Origin: CBDBCU01 sp965242615
GTDB lineage: Bacteria > Chloroflexota > Dehalococcoidia > Lucifugimonadales > UBA3495
Assembly: GCA_965242615.1 (NCBI GenBank)
Contig: CBDESR010000005.1
Coordinates: 1,488,001-1,552,000, forward strand
DNA: 64,000 nucleotides
Direction: 5' to 3'
Shown: one piece after another, positions 49,407-58,014 of the stretch
Numbering within the stretch: position 1 is the first letter of the stretch
How the letters are laid out: the number at the start of each line of letters is the position of its first letter
The notes under the pieces: generated by a model
Seen by the model: only the letters and a program-made list of their open reading frames with translations
Database searches by the model: none
What the model was told of the DNA's origin: nothing
Position numbers and translations under genes: made by a program

Positions 49407-52400
49407 TTAACTTTGCCACGGGTGAGGATGGGCGGCGTCATAGCGTCTTACCGCATAGTCGCGGATAAGGCGGCGCGCTAACCGGTCAAGGCATTGGGCA
49501 ATGCCTTGTTCCAGCAGGGCCGCCCGCACCCGCTGGGAGCGACCCACCTGTTTCATATTGGGCTGGTTCTGCGCCAAGACCGTCAGCACGGCCGCCGCCG
49601 TTTCCTCAGCCCTTTGGCAGGCTTTGACCAAGGCGCGGTGCGTAACCCGCCGGGGATTGTATTTGGGAATGGGTACAGTATGCCAGAAATGCTGGACAAA
49701 ATCCCGGTCGGATTTCATGCTCTGCCGATAGGCCGGTTGCAGACAAGGAGCGTTGAGAATTGCCGTCAAGTACGCCGCTTCATCAGCGGAACCGCAAAGG
49801 AAGTGGTACAGTTTGCTCTCGGCGATGGCGGATGGTTCAACCCGGCAGGCGCGCAAGGTATGCCCGGACGCGTTATAAAGAACTTTCCGCAGGGTAGTAT
49901 CCGCCGCATCGCCGCCGGTTTGCAGGGTCAACTTGCCCTGATAATCCAACCGCCCCAGCAGCGTGGCCGGAGTCGTTTCGCCCAGAGTGCGGTACCGCCG
50001 GTAAATAGTTTCCGCCTTGACCCAATAGGGATTGGTTTCCCGGGCCGGATCCGGTTCTCCGGCATCAGTCAAAGGGATAATTCCGGCATGGCCCTCTAAT
50101 TGGCAGTGAAAAGGGAACATTCCCTCGTTAAGAGCCAGGTTCCTTACCCAATTAGCGGGAACTTCTCCGGTCTGAACGCCCTCGCTTCTCCAGGGTTCGT
50201 GCCGGGAGAGGGCGGTGGTTATGCCCAAGTTCCCATTCGCCAAAACCTGGTACCCGGCTACTTTGACCAAGCAGTGCGGCTCAAACTTGAACCCGGATTG
50301 AAATAGCGCCCGTCCCCTGGAGTTCAAGTAAGCGGATGCCTTGGCCGGCAGCAGCTCCGGCGCGGATTCCAGAACGGTTTTAGCCCCGGCCGTTTCCGCC
50401 CAATCGTCCGTGGTACCGATTTTGTCCCTCGGGTCTCGATTCTTGAGGATGAACCGGGCTATGCCGTTTGGGGCCGGCTGCTGCTGAATCCAGACGCAAG
50501 CCGCCGCCCCGCTGAAAGGCGCATTTTTGACTTGGCTGAGGTCGTAAAACTCCCGGTTGTAGCCAGCTTGGTCGCTCCTGGTCAATTCCCAATTGCTGGC
50601 GGTCAGGGCAGCGCGATTCAAGACCCAAGCCGCCCTTGCGGACGGATCAGTGTCGGCAAAGTAAATCTGGCGGCACTGTTTTACGAAAAGCCCGGCAATG
50701 TCGAAAAGCCCCCGGCGAACATACAAGCCCGAGTTCCGGGACAATTGCTCCAGCTCCTCCCGCCTTTCCTCGACTTGAATTTGTTTCAGAACCACCCACG
50801 GCGGATTTGCCAGGATGCGGTCGATTTTGCGCTCGGCCAAAACCGCCGGGGCCAAGGTATTGGTGATGTACCAAGCCCATACTCCGTCGCCCTCTACTCC
50901 GCAAATCTGGGTTAAAGTGTCAAATGCCGCGGTCAAGGTCTTGGCATCCTTTTCACCCAAACCCGCAACTACGCCGGCCGGCATCGGTTGCCGCAGATGG
51001 GCGGCGCTGACCAACCGGCGCAGGTTTTCGGCAAAGTTGACCTTCTTGGTAAAGCTGACCGGCACCCGCAGTTCAGTGCCTTGGGGTGACTCGATGGTGT
51101 AGAAGGGCAAATCCTCCCGGTTGGCGATGGACATACCCCGGCGGGTGTAAATCAGGGCATCCCCTTGGTAGATTTGCAGGGCATCCACCCCGGCGGTAGG
51201 TTCAGCCGGTAAGGCCCGCAGCAGCGTAGCTCGGCTGATTTCCACGGCAACCGGATGAATGTCGATGCCGCTGACCATTTTGCACAGGAAATCGGCTTGC
51301 CGCGCTAGGGAAACTTTCTGCCGTTGCAAGGCGTCCGACTGCAAAATCCGGCGGGCGGCGTGGAACAGAAAAGTTCCGGAACCGCAAGCCGGATCCAGTA
51401 CGCCCACGCCGCGCGGCGCTTCTACGCTGACCAGATACTTGGCTACGGCTTTTTCCAGCCACTCCGCATCGATGACCCGTTCCGCCAGCATCCCGGCCAG
51501 CCAGTCCGGAGTGTAGTATTCGCCGAAAGCCTTGCGCTGTTCCGCCGGGATCAGATCCTGGTACAGAGTACGCAGCACATCCCGGCCCCGGCGGCGCCAG
51601 TCGTAGGCGTCGGCGGTAGCAAATACCCGCTCCGTCCAATCCACTCCGGCTTGGTGCGTGGGGCCGTATTCGTTATGGGACTGCGGCCACGATGCGAATC
51701 CTTCCCGCATTGCCGCCGCCGGGCTTTGCCGGCGCGCCGCATCGCTGAGCGTATTAACGACCGCGCGAGCTACGGTTACCAGCAGGGTATGACTGATAAA
51801 CAGGTCAACGGCGGCGACTTCGTTGTCGGGAGCGCAGCCGGAACCCCGCAGCATATCCATCCAAAGGGCTTTTTTAGTCCGTACGCCCGGTTCGTCTTTC
51901 AGACGCTCATAAAACTCCCGCAGTTCCGTCAAGTAAGGCTTGAATAGACGGACCGGGTCGTTAGGAATCCAAGGCTTGCCGGCAGTGCCGGCAGTTAGTT
52001 GACGCAGCCATTCCACCGCTTCGCTATTCTGACCGTTGCGGAAAGACCTCGTATCGGAGAGATACTTCGCCGCCAACCGACCATCAGCGTCAGTGTGCCA
52101 ACGCCAAACCCACCACTGATGGCCGTCGGTCAGGATGGCTTGCCAAGGCAAGGCGTCAACCTGATCCGGTTCCAGCCATTGGATTTCTTGAGCGTTATCG
52201 CCGCGGGCGTAACGCGCGACCTGCTGTTCCTGGGTTTCGTTGTTGGGCGCGAGCCGGTCAGGGCCGGCCAAGCCGAACCCCTTGGTCTCAATAACGGTGC
52301 GGCGGGTAGGCAAGTAAATATCGGCCGGGCCGTTGCCGGTCTGGTACTCCAGTTCGGTATCATAGCCCAAGTCCAGCAGCAGGCTGTTCAGCTCGGCCCG

Positions 52401-52472
52401 CAAGCGCGGTTCTTTGAACTTGCTGCCCAGGATAGTCGCCATCCGAATAGCGGCGTTATTCGGGTTCAACAT
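49407..52472 (-). CDS. Type IIG-like restriction-modification fusion
   Basis: About 1021 residues from the ATG at 52472, preceded by GGAAGGGGGG. N-terminal nuclease-like part: ADIYLPTRRTVIETKGFG (D ... ExK near residue 60). A helical connector follows, then a gamma-class methyltransferase with motif I DPACGSGTF (about 360) and motif IV ANPPWV (about 552). The C-terminal about 400 residues are the probable target-recognition part, ending basic. This arrangement is typical of Eco57I/MmeI-type enzymes that cut and methylate with one chain. No separate specificity or helicase gene adjoins it. Confidence 0.85.
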   Translation of the reverse strand: MLNPNNAAIRMATILGSKFKEPRLRAELNSLLLDLGYDTELEYQTGNGPADIYLPTRRTVIETKGFGLAGPDRLAPNNETQEQQVARYARGDNAQEIQWLEPDQVDALPWQAILTDGHQWWVWRWHTDADGRLAAKYLSDTRSFRNGQNSEAVEWLRQLTAGTAGKPWIPNDPVRLFKPYLTELREFYERLKDEPGVRTKKALWMDMLRGSGCAPDNEVAAVDLFISHTLLVTVARAVVNTLSDAARRQSPAAAMREGFASWPQSHNEYGPTHQAGVDWTERVFATADAYDWRRRGRDVLRTLYQDLIPAEQRKAFGEYYTPDWLAGMLAERVIDAEWLEKAVAKYLVSVEAPRGVGVLDPACGSGTFLFHAARRILQSDALQRQKVSLARQADFLCKMVSGIDIHPVAVEISRATLLRALPAEPTAGVDALQIYQGDALIYTRRGMSIANREDLPFYTIESPQGTELRVPVSFTKKVNFAENLRRLVSAAHLRQPMPAGVVAGLGEKDAKTLTAAFDTLTQICGVEGDGVWAWYITNTLAPAVLAERKIDRILANPPWVVLKQIQVEERREELEQLSRNSGLYVRRGLFDIAGLFVKQCRQIYFADTDPSARAAWVLNRAALTASNWELTRSDQAGYNREFYDLSQVKNAPFSGAAACVWIQQQPAPNGIARFILKNRDPRDKIGTTDDWAETAGAKTVLESAPELLPAKASAYLNSRGRALFQSGFKFEPHCLVKVAGYQVLANGNLGITTALSRHEPWRSEGVQTGEVPANWVRNLALNEGMFPFHCQLEGHAGIIPLTDAGEPDPARETNPYWVKAETIYRRYRTLGETTPATLLGRLDYQGKLTLQTGGDAADTTLRKVLYNASGHTLRACRVEPSAIAESKLYHFLCGSADEAAYLTAILNAPCLQPAYRQSMKSDRDFVQHFWHTVPIPKYNPRRVTHRALVKACQRAEETAAAVLTVLAQNQPNMKQVGRSQRVRAALLEQGIAQCLDRLARRLIRDYAVRRYDAAHPHPWQS

Positions 52473-52515
52473 TCCCCCCTTCCAAACCGCGGCCGACCAA
52501 CCAACCACCCCCCCG

Positions 52516-53427
52516 TTACATCATCCGCCCCAAAATCCCCTCCGCCTGCTCCGCCGTCAGCCCCAGCGGGCGAAAAGCCAGCGGCCCGCCCGCATCCAGC
52601 ACCGGCTCCCGCTGATTCAGCGGCGGCGCCTCCGGATGCTTGAAAAACACCCCGGTATAGATCGTATCCCCCCACTCCATCGCCTTCTCGCAAGCCAGTT
52701 TCCAATCGCTGGTATTATGCTCCTCATCCTCCAGCTTCACCACCCGGTCCTTGAAAAAGTTATGGGTGTTGTCCAGATTAAAGGTAACGCAGGGACTGAA
52801 AACATCCACCAGCGCAAACCCCTTATGCTCAATCGCCTGCTGCATCAGGTCGGTCAAGTGCCGCACATCGCCGCTGTAGCCCCGGGCCACAAAAGTCGCC
52901 CCGTTCATAATCGCCGAAGTAATCGGATTGACCGGCATCTCCACGCTGCCAAAGGGAGTGCTTTTGGTTTTCATCCCGTCCCGGCTGGTCGGCGAAACCT
53001 GCCCGGTAGTCAAGCCGTAAATCTGGTTGTTCATCACGATGTAGGTCAGGTCGATGTTGCGGCGGGCCGTGTGGGTAAAGTGATTGCCGCCAATCCCGTA
53101 GCCGTCCCCATCGCCGCCGGTAACGATAACCGTCAACTCATGGTTCGCCAACTTGGCCCCGGTCGCCACCGCCAGCGAGCGCCCGTGCAGGGTATGCATC
53201 CCGTAACTGTTGAAATAGCCGGGCAGGTTCGAGGAGCAGCCGATGCCGCTGACCGTAAGAATCTGATGCGGCTGCAAGCCCAAGCCGGCCACCGCCCGCT
53301 GCAAGCTGTTCAGCACCCCGAAATCCCCGCAGCCCGGGCACCAGTCCGGATCCACCGGCCCCTTGAAATCCCGGGCCGTCAAAGCCACTACGCCCGGCTC
53401 GCCCGCCCTTGCTTGAGTGGTAGTCAT
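52516..53427 (-). CDS. korB: 2-oxoacid:ferredoxin oxidoreductase, beta subunit
   Basis: 303 residues from the ATG at 53427 (AGGGGG upstream). DPDWCPGCGDFGVLN supplies the first iron-sulfur cysteines, SGIGCSSNLPGYF a third, and TGGDGDGYGIGGNHF ... MNN is the ThDP motif. A fourth cysteine is in VFSPCVTFN. It transfers electrons from 2-oxoacid (2-oxoglutarate or related) decarboxylation to ferredoxin, with CoA thioester formed in the complex. It follows the alpha-gamma fusion by 11 bp. Confidence 0.93.
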   Translation of the reverse strand: MTTTQARAGEPGVVALTARDFKGPVDPDWCPGCGDFGVLNSLQRAVAGLGLQPHQILTVSGIGCSSNLPGYFNSYGMHTLHGRSLAVATGAKLANHELTVIVTGGDGDGYGIGGNHFTHTARRNIDLTYIVMNNQIYGLTTGQVSPTSRDGMKTKSTPFGSVEMPVNPITSAIMNGATFVARGYSGDVRHLTDLMQQAIEHKGFALVDVFSPCVTFNLDNTHNFFKDRVVKLEDEEHNTSDWKLACEKAMEWGDTIYTGVFFKHPEAPPLNQREPVLDAGGPLAFRPLGLTAEQAEGILGRMM

Positions 53428-53438
53428 CAGCAATCCCC

Positions 53439-55217
53439 CTACACGATAATTTCCTGGTCGGGAACATAGCGATCCGCCCTGGCCGCCAACTGCTCCAGAA
53501 CCCCCGCCGTGATGTGATGCGGCATAAACGGCTCCCCGTCATACTTGCGGATATGCCCGGCCGCCTTAAAGCCGGTCTCGCTCCGCAGGTAGCGGGCAAA
53601 CTGGCCGGAATAGTTGTTTTCCACGATGATAACCTGCCGGGCCGCCGACAGGATTTCGCTAACGGCATCGGCGTGGAACGGCACCAGCCACTTAATCGGC
53701 ATCTGATTAACCGTTACCCCCTGCTCCGCCAACTGCTCAATAGCCTCCTTGATGACGCCGTAAGTGGAACCCCAGCCCACCAGCGTAACTTGGGCGTCAG
53801 CCACCCCCTCCAATTCCGGCGGGGCAATGGCGCCGACCACCTCCTGAAACTTGCGCGCCCGCTTTTCCACCATCATCCGCCGTTTCAGCGGATTGGTGAA
53901 CTCATCGCTAATCAATATCGAATTTTCATCGTGTTCGTCCGTAGCCACCACATGGACATAGCCCTCGACTCCCGGCAAAGCCCGCGGCGATACCCCGCTC
54001 TCCGTGTCCCGATAGCGCATATAGCCGTTAGCCGGCGCGTCCTGCGTAATCAACTCCCCCCGGTCAATAACCGGGTGCATATTGATCTCCGCCGGGTCCA
54101 CGCTGAACCGCCCCTCGCCAATCAGCAAGTCCGAAAGGACAATCGCCGGACATTGGGCTTGATCCACCAGGTTAAAAAGCTCCGGCATGGTATTAAAACA
54201 GTCCAAAGCGTCCCGCGGCGCCACGATAAACCGCTCAAAATCCCCTTGACTGGCCCCCAACGCCTGCCACAAGTCCCCCTGCTCCGTCTTGGTCGGAACC
54301 CCGGTCGAAGGCCCCGCCCGCTGCACATTGATAAAAACCACCGGAATCTCCATCATCCCGGCCGCCCCCACCGCCTCCGTCATCAAAGCAAACCCCCCGC
54401 CGGAAGTGCCGCACATCGCCCGGCAGCCGGCATGAGCCGCCCCAATCGCCATATTAGCCACCCCGATTTCATCCTCAACCTGCCGCACCATAATGCCCAA
54501 ACTGCGGGCATTCTGCGCCATCCAATGCAGGATGCCGCTCGACGGACTCATCGGATAAGCGCAGTAAAACTTGACCCCGGCCGCCGCCCCGCCCATCGCG
54601 ATGGCGTCATTCCCCGCCCAAACTCCCAACGGCTTGGGCCCGGCCGGCATCGGGTCATAATAAGGCGCAAAGTTCTCGGCGGCGTAATCATACCCGGCCC
54701 GGGCCACCCGCACATTGTCGTCAATAACCTGCTGCCCCTGCCGCCGGAACCGCAGGGTCAGGCTCTCCTCCAGAATCTCGAAATCCAGCCCCAGCAGGGA
54801 CATAATCGCCCCCACCGCGATGGTGTTCTGGATCAGCCGATTGCGGCTGGCGCTGAGCTCGGAAATCGGCAGCGGGCAAAGATGAACGCCGTCCTTAGCG
54901 GCCCCCGGCGTAACATTGTCGCCGTTGTAGATAACCCGGCTGCCCGACCCCATCAGTCCCAGATGCCGGTTCATCGTATCCTGGTTCAGGCAAAGCAGCA
55001 CATCCAGCCGATCGCCGTGGCTCGTCAGCGGCCGATCCGCCACCCGCACCGTCAGAAAAATATGGCCGCCGCGAATGATGGACTGGTAGGCGTTGTAGGT
55101 ATAAAGATGCAGCCCCCGGCGGACGAAAATCCGGGCCAGAATATCGCCGGGCGTGGCGATCCCCTGTCCCGCTTCCCCCCCGATTGCCAGGGCGAAATCA
55201 TACTTTCCTGACGCCAT
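53439..55217 (-). CDS. korA: 2-oxoacid:ferredoxin oxidoreductase, gamma-alpha fusion subunit
   Basis: 592 residues. Residues 1 to about 185 are the gamma domain (AIGGEAGQGIATPGDILARI ... IIRGGHIFLTVRVAD); from about 200 on is the alpha ThDP pyrimidine domain (NDAIAMGGAAAGVKFYCAYP, VEDEIGVANMAIGAAHAG), followed by the C-terminal domain with VGWGSTYGVIKEAIE. This fused KorA layout is common in Chloroflexota and aerobic bacteria. It works with the beta subunit downstream in 2-oxoglutarate or branched-chain oxoacid metabolism. A minus-strand TGCTACAAT lies about 215 nt upstream. Confidence 0.93.
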   Translation of the reverse strand: MASGKYDFALAIGGEAGQGIATPGDILARIFVRRGLHLYTYNAYQSIIRGGHIFLTVRVADRPLTSHGDRLDVLLCLNQDTMNRHLGLMGSGSRVIYNGDNVTPGAAKDGVHLCPLPISELSASRNRLIQNTIAVGAIMSLLGLDFEILEESLTLRFRRQGQQVIDDNVRVARAGYDYAAENFAPYYDPMPAGPKPLGVWAGNDAIAMGGAAAGVKFYCAYPMSPSSGILHWMAQNARSLGIMVRQVEDEIGVANMAIGAAHAGCRAMCGTSGGGFALMTEAVGAAGMMEIPVVFINVQRAGPSTGVPTKTEQGDLWQALGASQGDFERFIVAPRDALDCFNTMPELFNLVDQAQCPAIVLSDLLIGEGRFSVDPAEINMHPVIDRGELITQDAPANGYMRYRDTESGVSPRALPGVEGYVHVVATDEHDENSILISDEFTNPLKRRMMVEKRARKFQEVVGAIAPPELEGVADAQVTLVGWGSTYGVIKEAIEQLAEQGVTVNQMPIKWLVPFHADAVSEILSAARQVIIVENNYSGQFARYLRSETGFKAAGHIRKYDGEPFMPHHITAGVLEQLAARADRYVPDQEIIV

Positions 55218-55430
55218 TTGCCCCTCCTTGCCGTTGCCGTTAAACTCCGCCGTTGCCGTTAAACTCCGTCAACCCGCCGGCCCGCCGCCGCCTGAAACCG
55301 CCGGCCCGCCAGCCCATCAACAAAACCCTAGTATAACCCCCTAACCCGGCCAGCGCAACCTACCGCCCGCCGCCAAGCATTATGCCACAACTGGCAGTTG
55401 GCGGCAAGCGGATTAGAGGCGTTGGGCGAC

Positions 55431-55439
55431 ATTGTAGCA
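55431..55439 (-). promoter_or_regulatory. Candidate extended -10 promoter element
   Basis: TGCTACAAT on the minus strand, possibly for korAB with a long leader. Confidence 0.35.
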
Positions 55440-55504
55440 CGAAAGGCTGGGGCTTTTCTGATATGATAAGGGAGATTCCCACACCGCCGCCGGGGGCAAA
55501 TGCC

Positions 55505-57118
55505 TTGAAACTGAAACTTATCCTGCTACTGGTCATCCCGGCTTTGCCTGCTTTAATTGCCTGCGGGCCGCCGGATTTGGCAACGATGGTGGAGCGGGTG
55601 AAAGGCGGGGTAGTCCGCATTGACACCGCTGCGGGCAACGGTTCCGGCGTCATTTTTGACACCGATGGCGATGATGGCGCGTTGGTGCTGACCAATTACC
55701 ATGTGGTGGAGAAGTCCCAGCGGGTCGATGTAATAGTTGACGACACAATAACTTACCTGGGACAGATCCAAGGCTACGACCCGGAAAGTGACCTGGCGGT
55801 TTTGAGCATCTGCTGCGGGGACTTTAGGAGCCTGCCTTTTGGAGATGTGTCGGAAGTCAAGATCGGCAGTGAAGTGATTGCTATGGGTTATCCTTCGGGT
55901 GTACCGGGAACGGCCACGGTTACTCGAGGCATTGTGTCCGCCATTCGGCCTGACGAGGGCGTCGAAATCATCCAGACCGATGCCCCCATTAACCCGGGCA
56001 ACAGTGGCGGACCGCTGCTTTCTACCGAAGGAGAAATCTTGGGCATTAACACCTTCAAGGTGACCTACGCGGATGGACTGGGCTTTGCCATTTCCGCCCG
56101 AACCGTCCGGGCTACTCTGCCGCAAATCCGGGGTGACCGGCTCGTGGACGTAACTGCCACCAGTGTCCCCAGTCCCAGTGCCACGCTGCGGCCCAATCCT
56201 ACCCGACGGCCTACTGCTACTCCCCGGACATCTCAACCGACGCCTACTCCAACTCCGACAGGGCCTCAACCGTTGCTGTTAAAGGTTATCAGCAGCTCCT
56301 ACCACTCTTGCGGGTTGCGCTTGGATGATACCCCGGTTTGTTGGGGAGAGAATGACCACGGTCAAGCAAAACCGCCGGCCGGGGAGAAACTTATTGCCAT
56401 CAGTAGCGGTGGCTTGCATACCTGCGGGTTGCGTACCGACGGCAGCCCGGTTTGCTGGGGAAAGATAAGCCTTGGGCTAAAGATAATCCTTGGGCAACCA
56501 GTGCTAGGTCCATTGGTATCAGCGGCGGATATATTGCCGGCTAAGGAGAAATTTACGGTCATTAGCAACGGAGGCGGCCATACTTGCGGGTTACGCTTGG
56601 ATGGCACCCCGGTTTGCTGGGGACGTAATGAAGTAGGTCAAACACTCTCCCCGGCCCGCGAGAAATTCGCCGCCATTAGTAGCGGTAGCGACTATACCTG
56701 CGGGTTGCGCGCGGACGGCACTCCGGTTTGCTGGGGAGCCAACCTCTTTGGTGAAGCAGCGCCACCGGCTGGGGAGAAACTTGCAACTATTAGCAGTAGT
56801 ACATTTCATACCTGCGGATTACGCCTGGACGGCACCCCGGTTTGCTGGGGATTTAACCACGATGGTGAATCAACCCCGCCCGCCGGGGAGAAATTTGAGA
56901 CCATTAGTAGCGGTGGCAGCCACACCTGCGGGTTGCGTACGGGCGGGACTCCGGTTTGCTGGGGATCTAACCTCTTTGGTCAAGCAACGCCGCCGGCCGG
57001 GGAGAAATTTGAGGACATTAGCAGCGGTGGCGACCATACCTGCGGGCTGCGTGCGGACGGCACCCCGGTTTGCTGGGGTAATGATGAGTATGGTCAGGCC
57101 ACGCCGCCGAGGGAGTGA
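55505..57118 (+). CDS. Surface lipoprotein: HtrA-like protease domain plus RCC1-like repeats
   Basis: About 537 residues. A TTG start at 55505 is preferred because it gives a compact signal KLKLILLLVIPALPALIAC (lipid Cys20) with GGGGG 8 nt upstream. Residues about 30-215 are an S1C protease: His in LTNYHVVEK, Asp in ESDLAVL, Ser in NPGNSGGPLL. A Pro/Thr linker (SATLRPNPTRRPTATPRTSQ onwards) leads to about seven RCC1-like repeats of 36-40 residues, each HTCGLRxDGTPVCWG-N-GQ-PPAGEKF. Two Cys per repeat suggest disulfides or stacking in a propeller exposed outside the cell. No PDZ domain is present. It may be a surface protease with a substrate-binding propeller. Confidence 0.82.
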   Translation: MKLKLILLLVIPALPALIACGPPDLATMVERVKGGVVRIDTAAGNGSGVIFDTDGDDGALVLTNYHVVEKSQRVDVIVDDTITYLGQIQGYDPESDLAVLSICCGDFRSLPFGDVSEVKIGSEVIAMGYPSGVPGTATVTRGIVSAIRPDEGVEIIQTDAPINPGNSGGPLLSTEGEILGINTFKVTYADGLGFAISARTVRATLPQIRGDRLVDVTATSVPSPSATLRPNPTRRPTATPRTSQPTPTPTPTGPQPLLLKVISSSYHSCGLRLDDTPVCWGENDHGQAKPPAGEKLIAISSGGLHTCGLRTDGSPVCWGKISLGLKIILGQPVLGPLVSAADILPAKEKFTVISNGGGHTCGLRLDGTPVCWGRNEVGQTLSPAREKFAAISSGSDYTCGLRADGTPVCWGANLFGEAAPPAGEKLATISSSTFHTCGLRLDGTPVCWGFNHDGESTPPAGEKFETISSGGSHTCGLRTGGTPVCWGSNLFGQATPPAGEKFEDISSGGDHTCGLRADGTPVCWGNDEYGQATPPRE

Positions 57119-57150
57119 GGGTGGGTAGCTTGGCAAGTCTCCTCACCGTC

Positions 57151-57612
57151 CTAGTCATTGCTGAGGGTGACTTCCCCGGTTCGGCCTTCGTAGGTCATCC
57201 GGAAGTTGGACAGGAAGTCCCGGCCGATAAGGGCTTGGTGGGGTTGCTGGCCGGCCGAAAGATGCACCCCGGCAAAGGCACCGTGGATTGTATAATTCAG
57301 AGCAGGGATGTAGATTTGGGCCAAGTGATACTGAACTTCGCTTACTCCCCCTACGCCGGATATACTGCCCCGGCTGAATAGGGGCAGCCCTAGCTCAGCC
57401 GCCAAGTCCGCGTCGATACAACTGGCAACGGCGCCGGTATCGACCAGCCCGCTTTGCGGTTGGGCAGGAAGGTCGAGGCGGCCGCTGGCGGAGTGTGGTT
57501 GAAACAAAGGGTCAAAGCCTATTTCAACCGACAAAGTCGGCCCGTAATGCTCCAACCAGTCTTGGCCGGGCGTGTTGGCATAGTCGCCGAAGCCGCAGCT
57601 AGCGGTGGGCAT
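57151..57612 (-). CDS. Retropepsin-like aspartic protease
   Basis: 153 residues. The catalytic triad sits in GLVDTGAVASC (Asp-Thr-Gly, about 56-58) and the flap/second element LIGRDFLSNFRM is typical of bacterial single-domain retropepsins. It overlaps the upstream small gene by 14 bp. No TM helix, unlike SpoIIGA or Rickettsia APRc. Activity presumably needs dimerisation. The target is unknown, possibly the partner protein. Confidence 0.8.
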   Translation of the reverse strand: MPTASCGFGDYANTPGQDWLEHYGPTLSVEIGFDPLFQPHSASGRLDLPAQPQSGLVDTGAVASCIDADLAAELGLPLFSRGSISGVGGVSEVQYHLAQIYIPALNYTIHGAFAGVHLSAGQQPHQALIGRDFLSNFRMTYEGRTGEVTLSND

Positions 57613-57865
57613 ACCAACTCCGCAGGGACGCCGGCAACGGGAAATCCTGGGACGCCCCCACTTGCCGAATGTGGTAGGGGCCGCGCCCGAAGCGGGTTAC
57701 TGCATCGGCGGCCGCTTCCTGAAAGTCAGCGTAAGTGCCGCAGAGTTCGCCGCCGTGGAACACTACCCACTTTCCCCAAAGGGTTGCCTCCAACTCCTCC
57801 TGGCGCGCTTCGTAAGCCGCTATCTCAAAGTCGAGTTCCGCAATCTGCTCTGGCATACTTTTCAT
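57599..57865 (-). CDS. Small partner of the retropepsin-like protease (DUF5678-like)
   Basis: 88 residues from the ATG at 57865. A coiled-coil start (EQIAELDFEIAAYEARQEEL) is followed by LWGKWVVFHGGELCGTYADF and AVTRFGRGPYHIRQVG, a compact domain commonly found immediately upstream of bacterial retropepsins. Overlap of 14 bp implies coupled translation and probably a complex. Whether it is substrate, inhibitor or chaperone is unknown. Confidence 0.7.
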   Translation of the reverse strand: MKSMPEQIAELDFEIAAYEARQEELEATLWGKWVVFHGGELCGTYADFQEAAADAVTRFGRGPYHIRQVGASQDFPLPASLRSWYAHR

Positions 57866-57966
57866 TGCAACATCTCCAGCAATTCCTTGCTGCCAGTATA
57901 ACAACCGGGCAAGGGAAAGGGCAAATTTGCCGGGGCAAGGCATATCATCAGTTTCAGCCAATCCGC

Positions 57967-57972
57967 TATAAT
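57967..57972 (+). promoter_or_regulatory. Candidate -10 element
   Basis: TATAAT 43 nt before the hydantoinase B gene, in CCGC-TATAAT context. Confidence 0.45.
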
Positions 57973-58014
57973 ATCCCCCAAACTCTACACGCCCCCGTTG
58001 AGGTGCCGCTTAAA

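Noticed and set aside
53514..55211. 565-codon plus-strand frame over korA
   Set aside because: His/Arg/Pro-rich shadow; korA motifs on the other strand are unambiguous.
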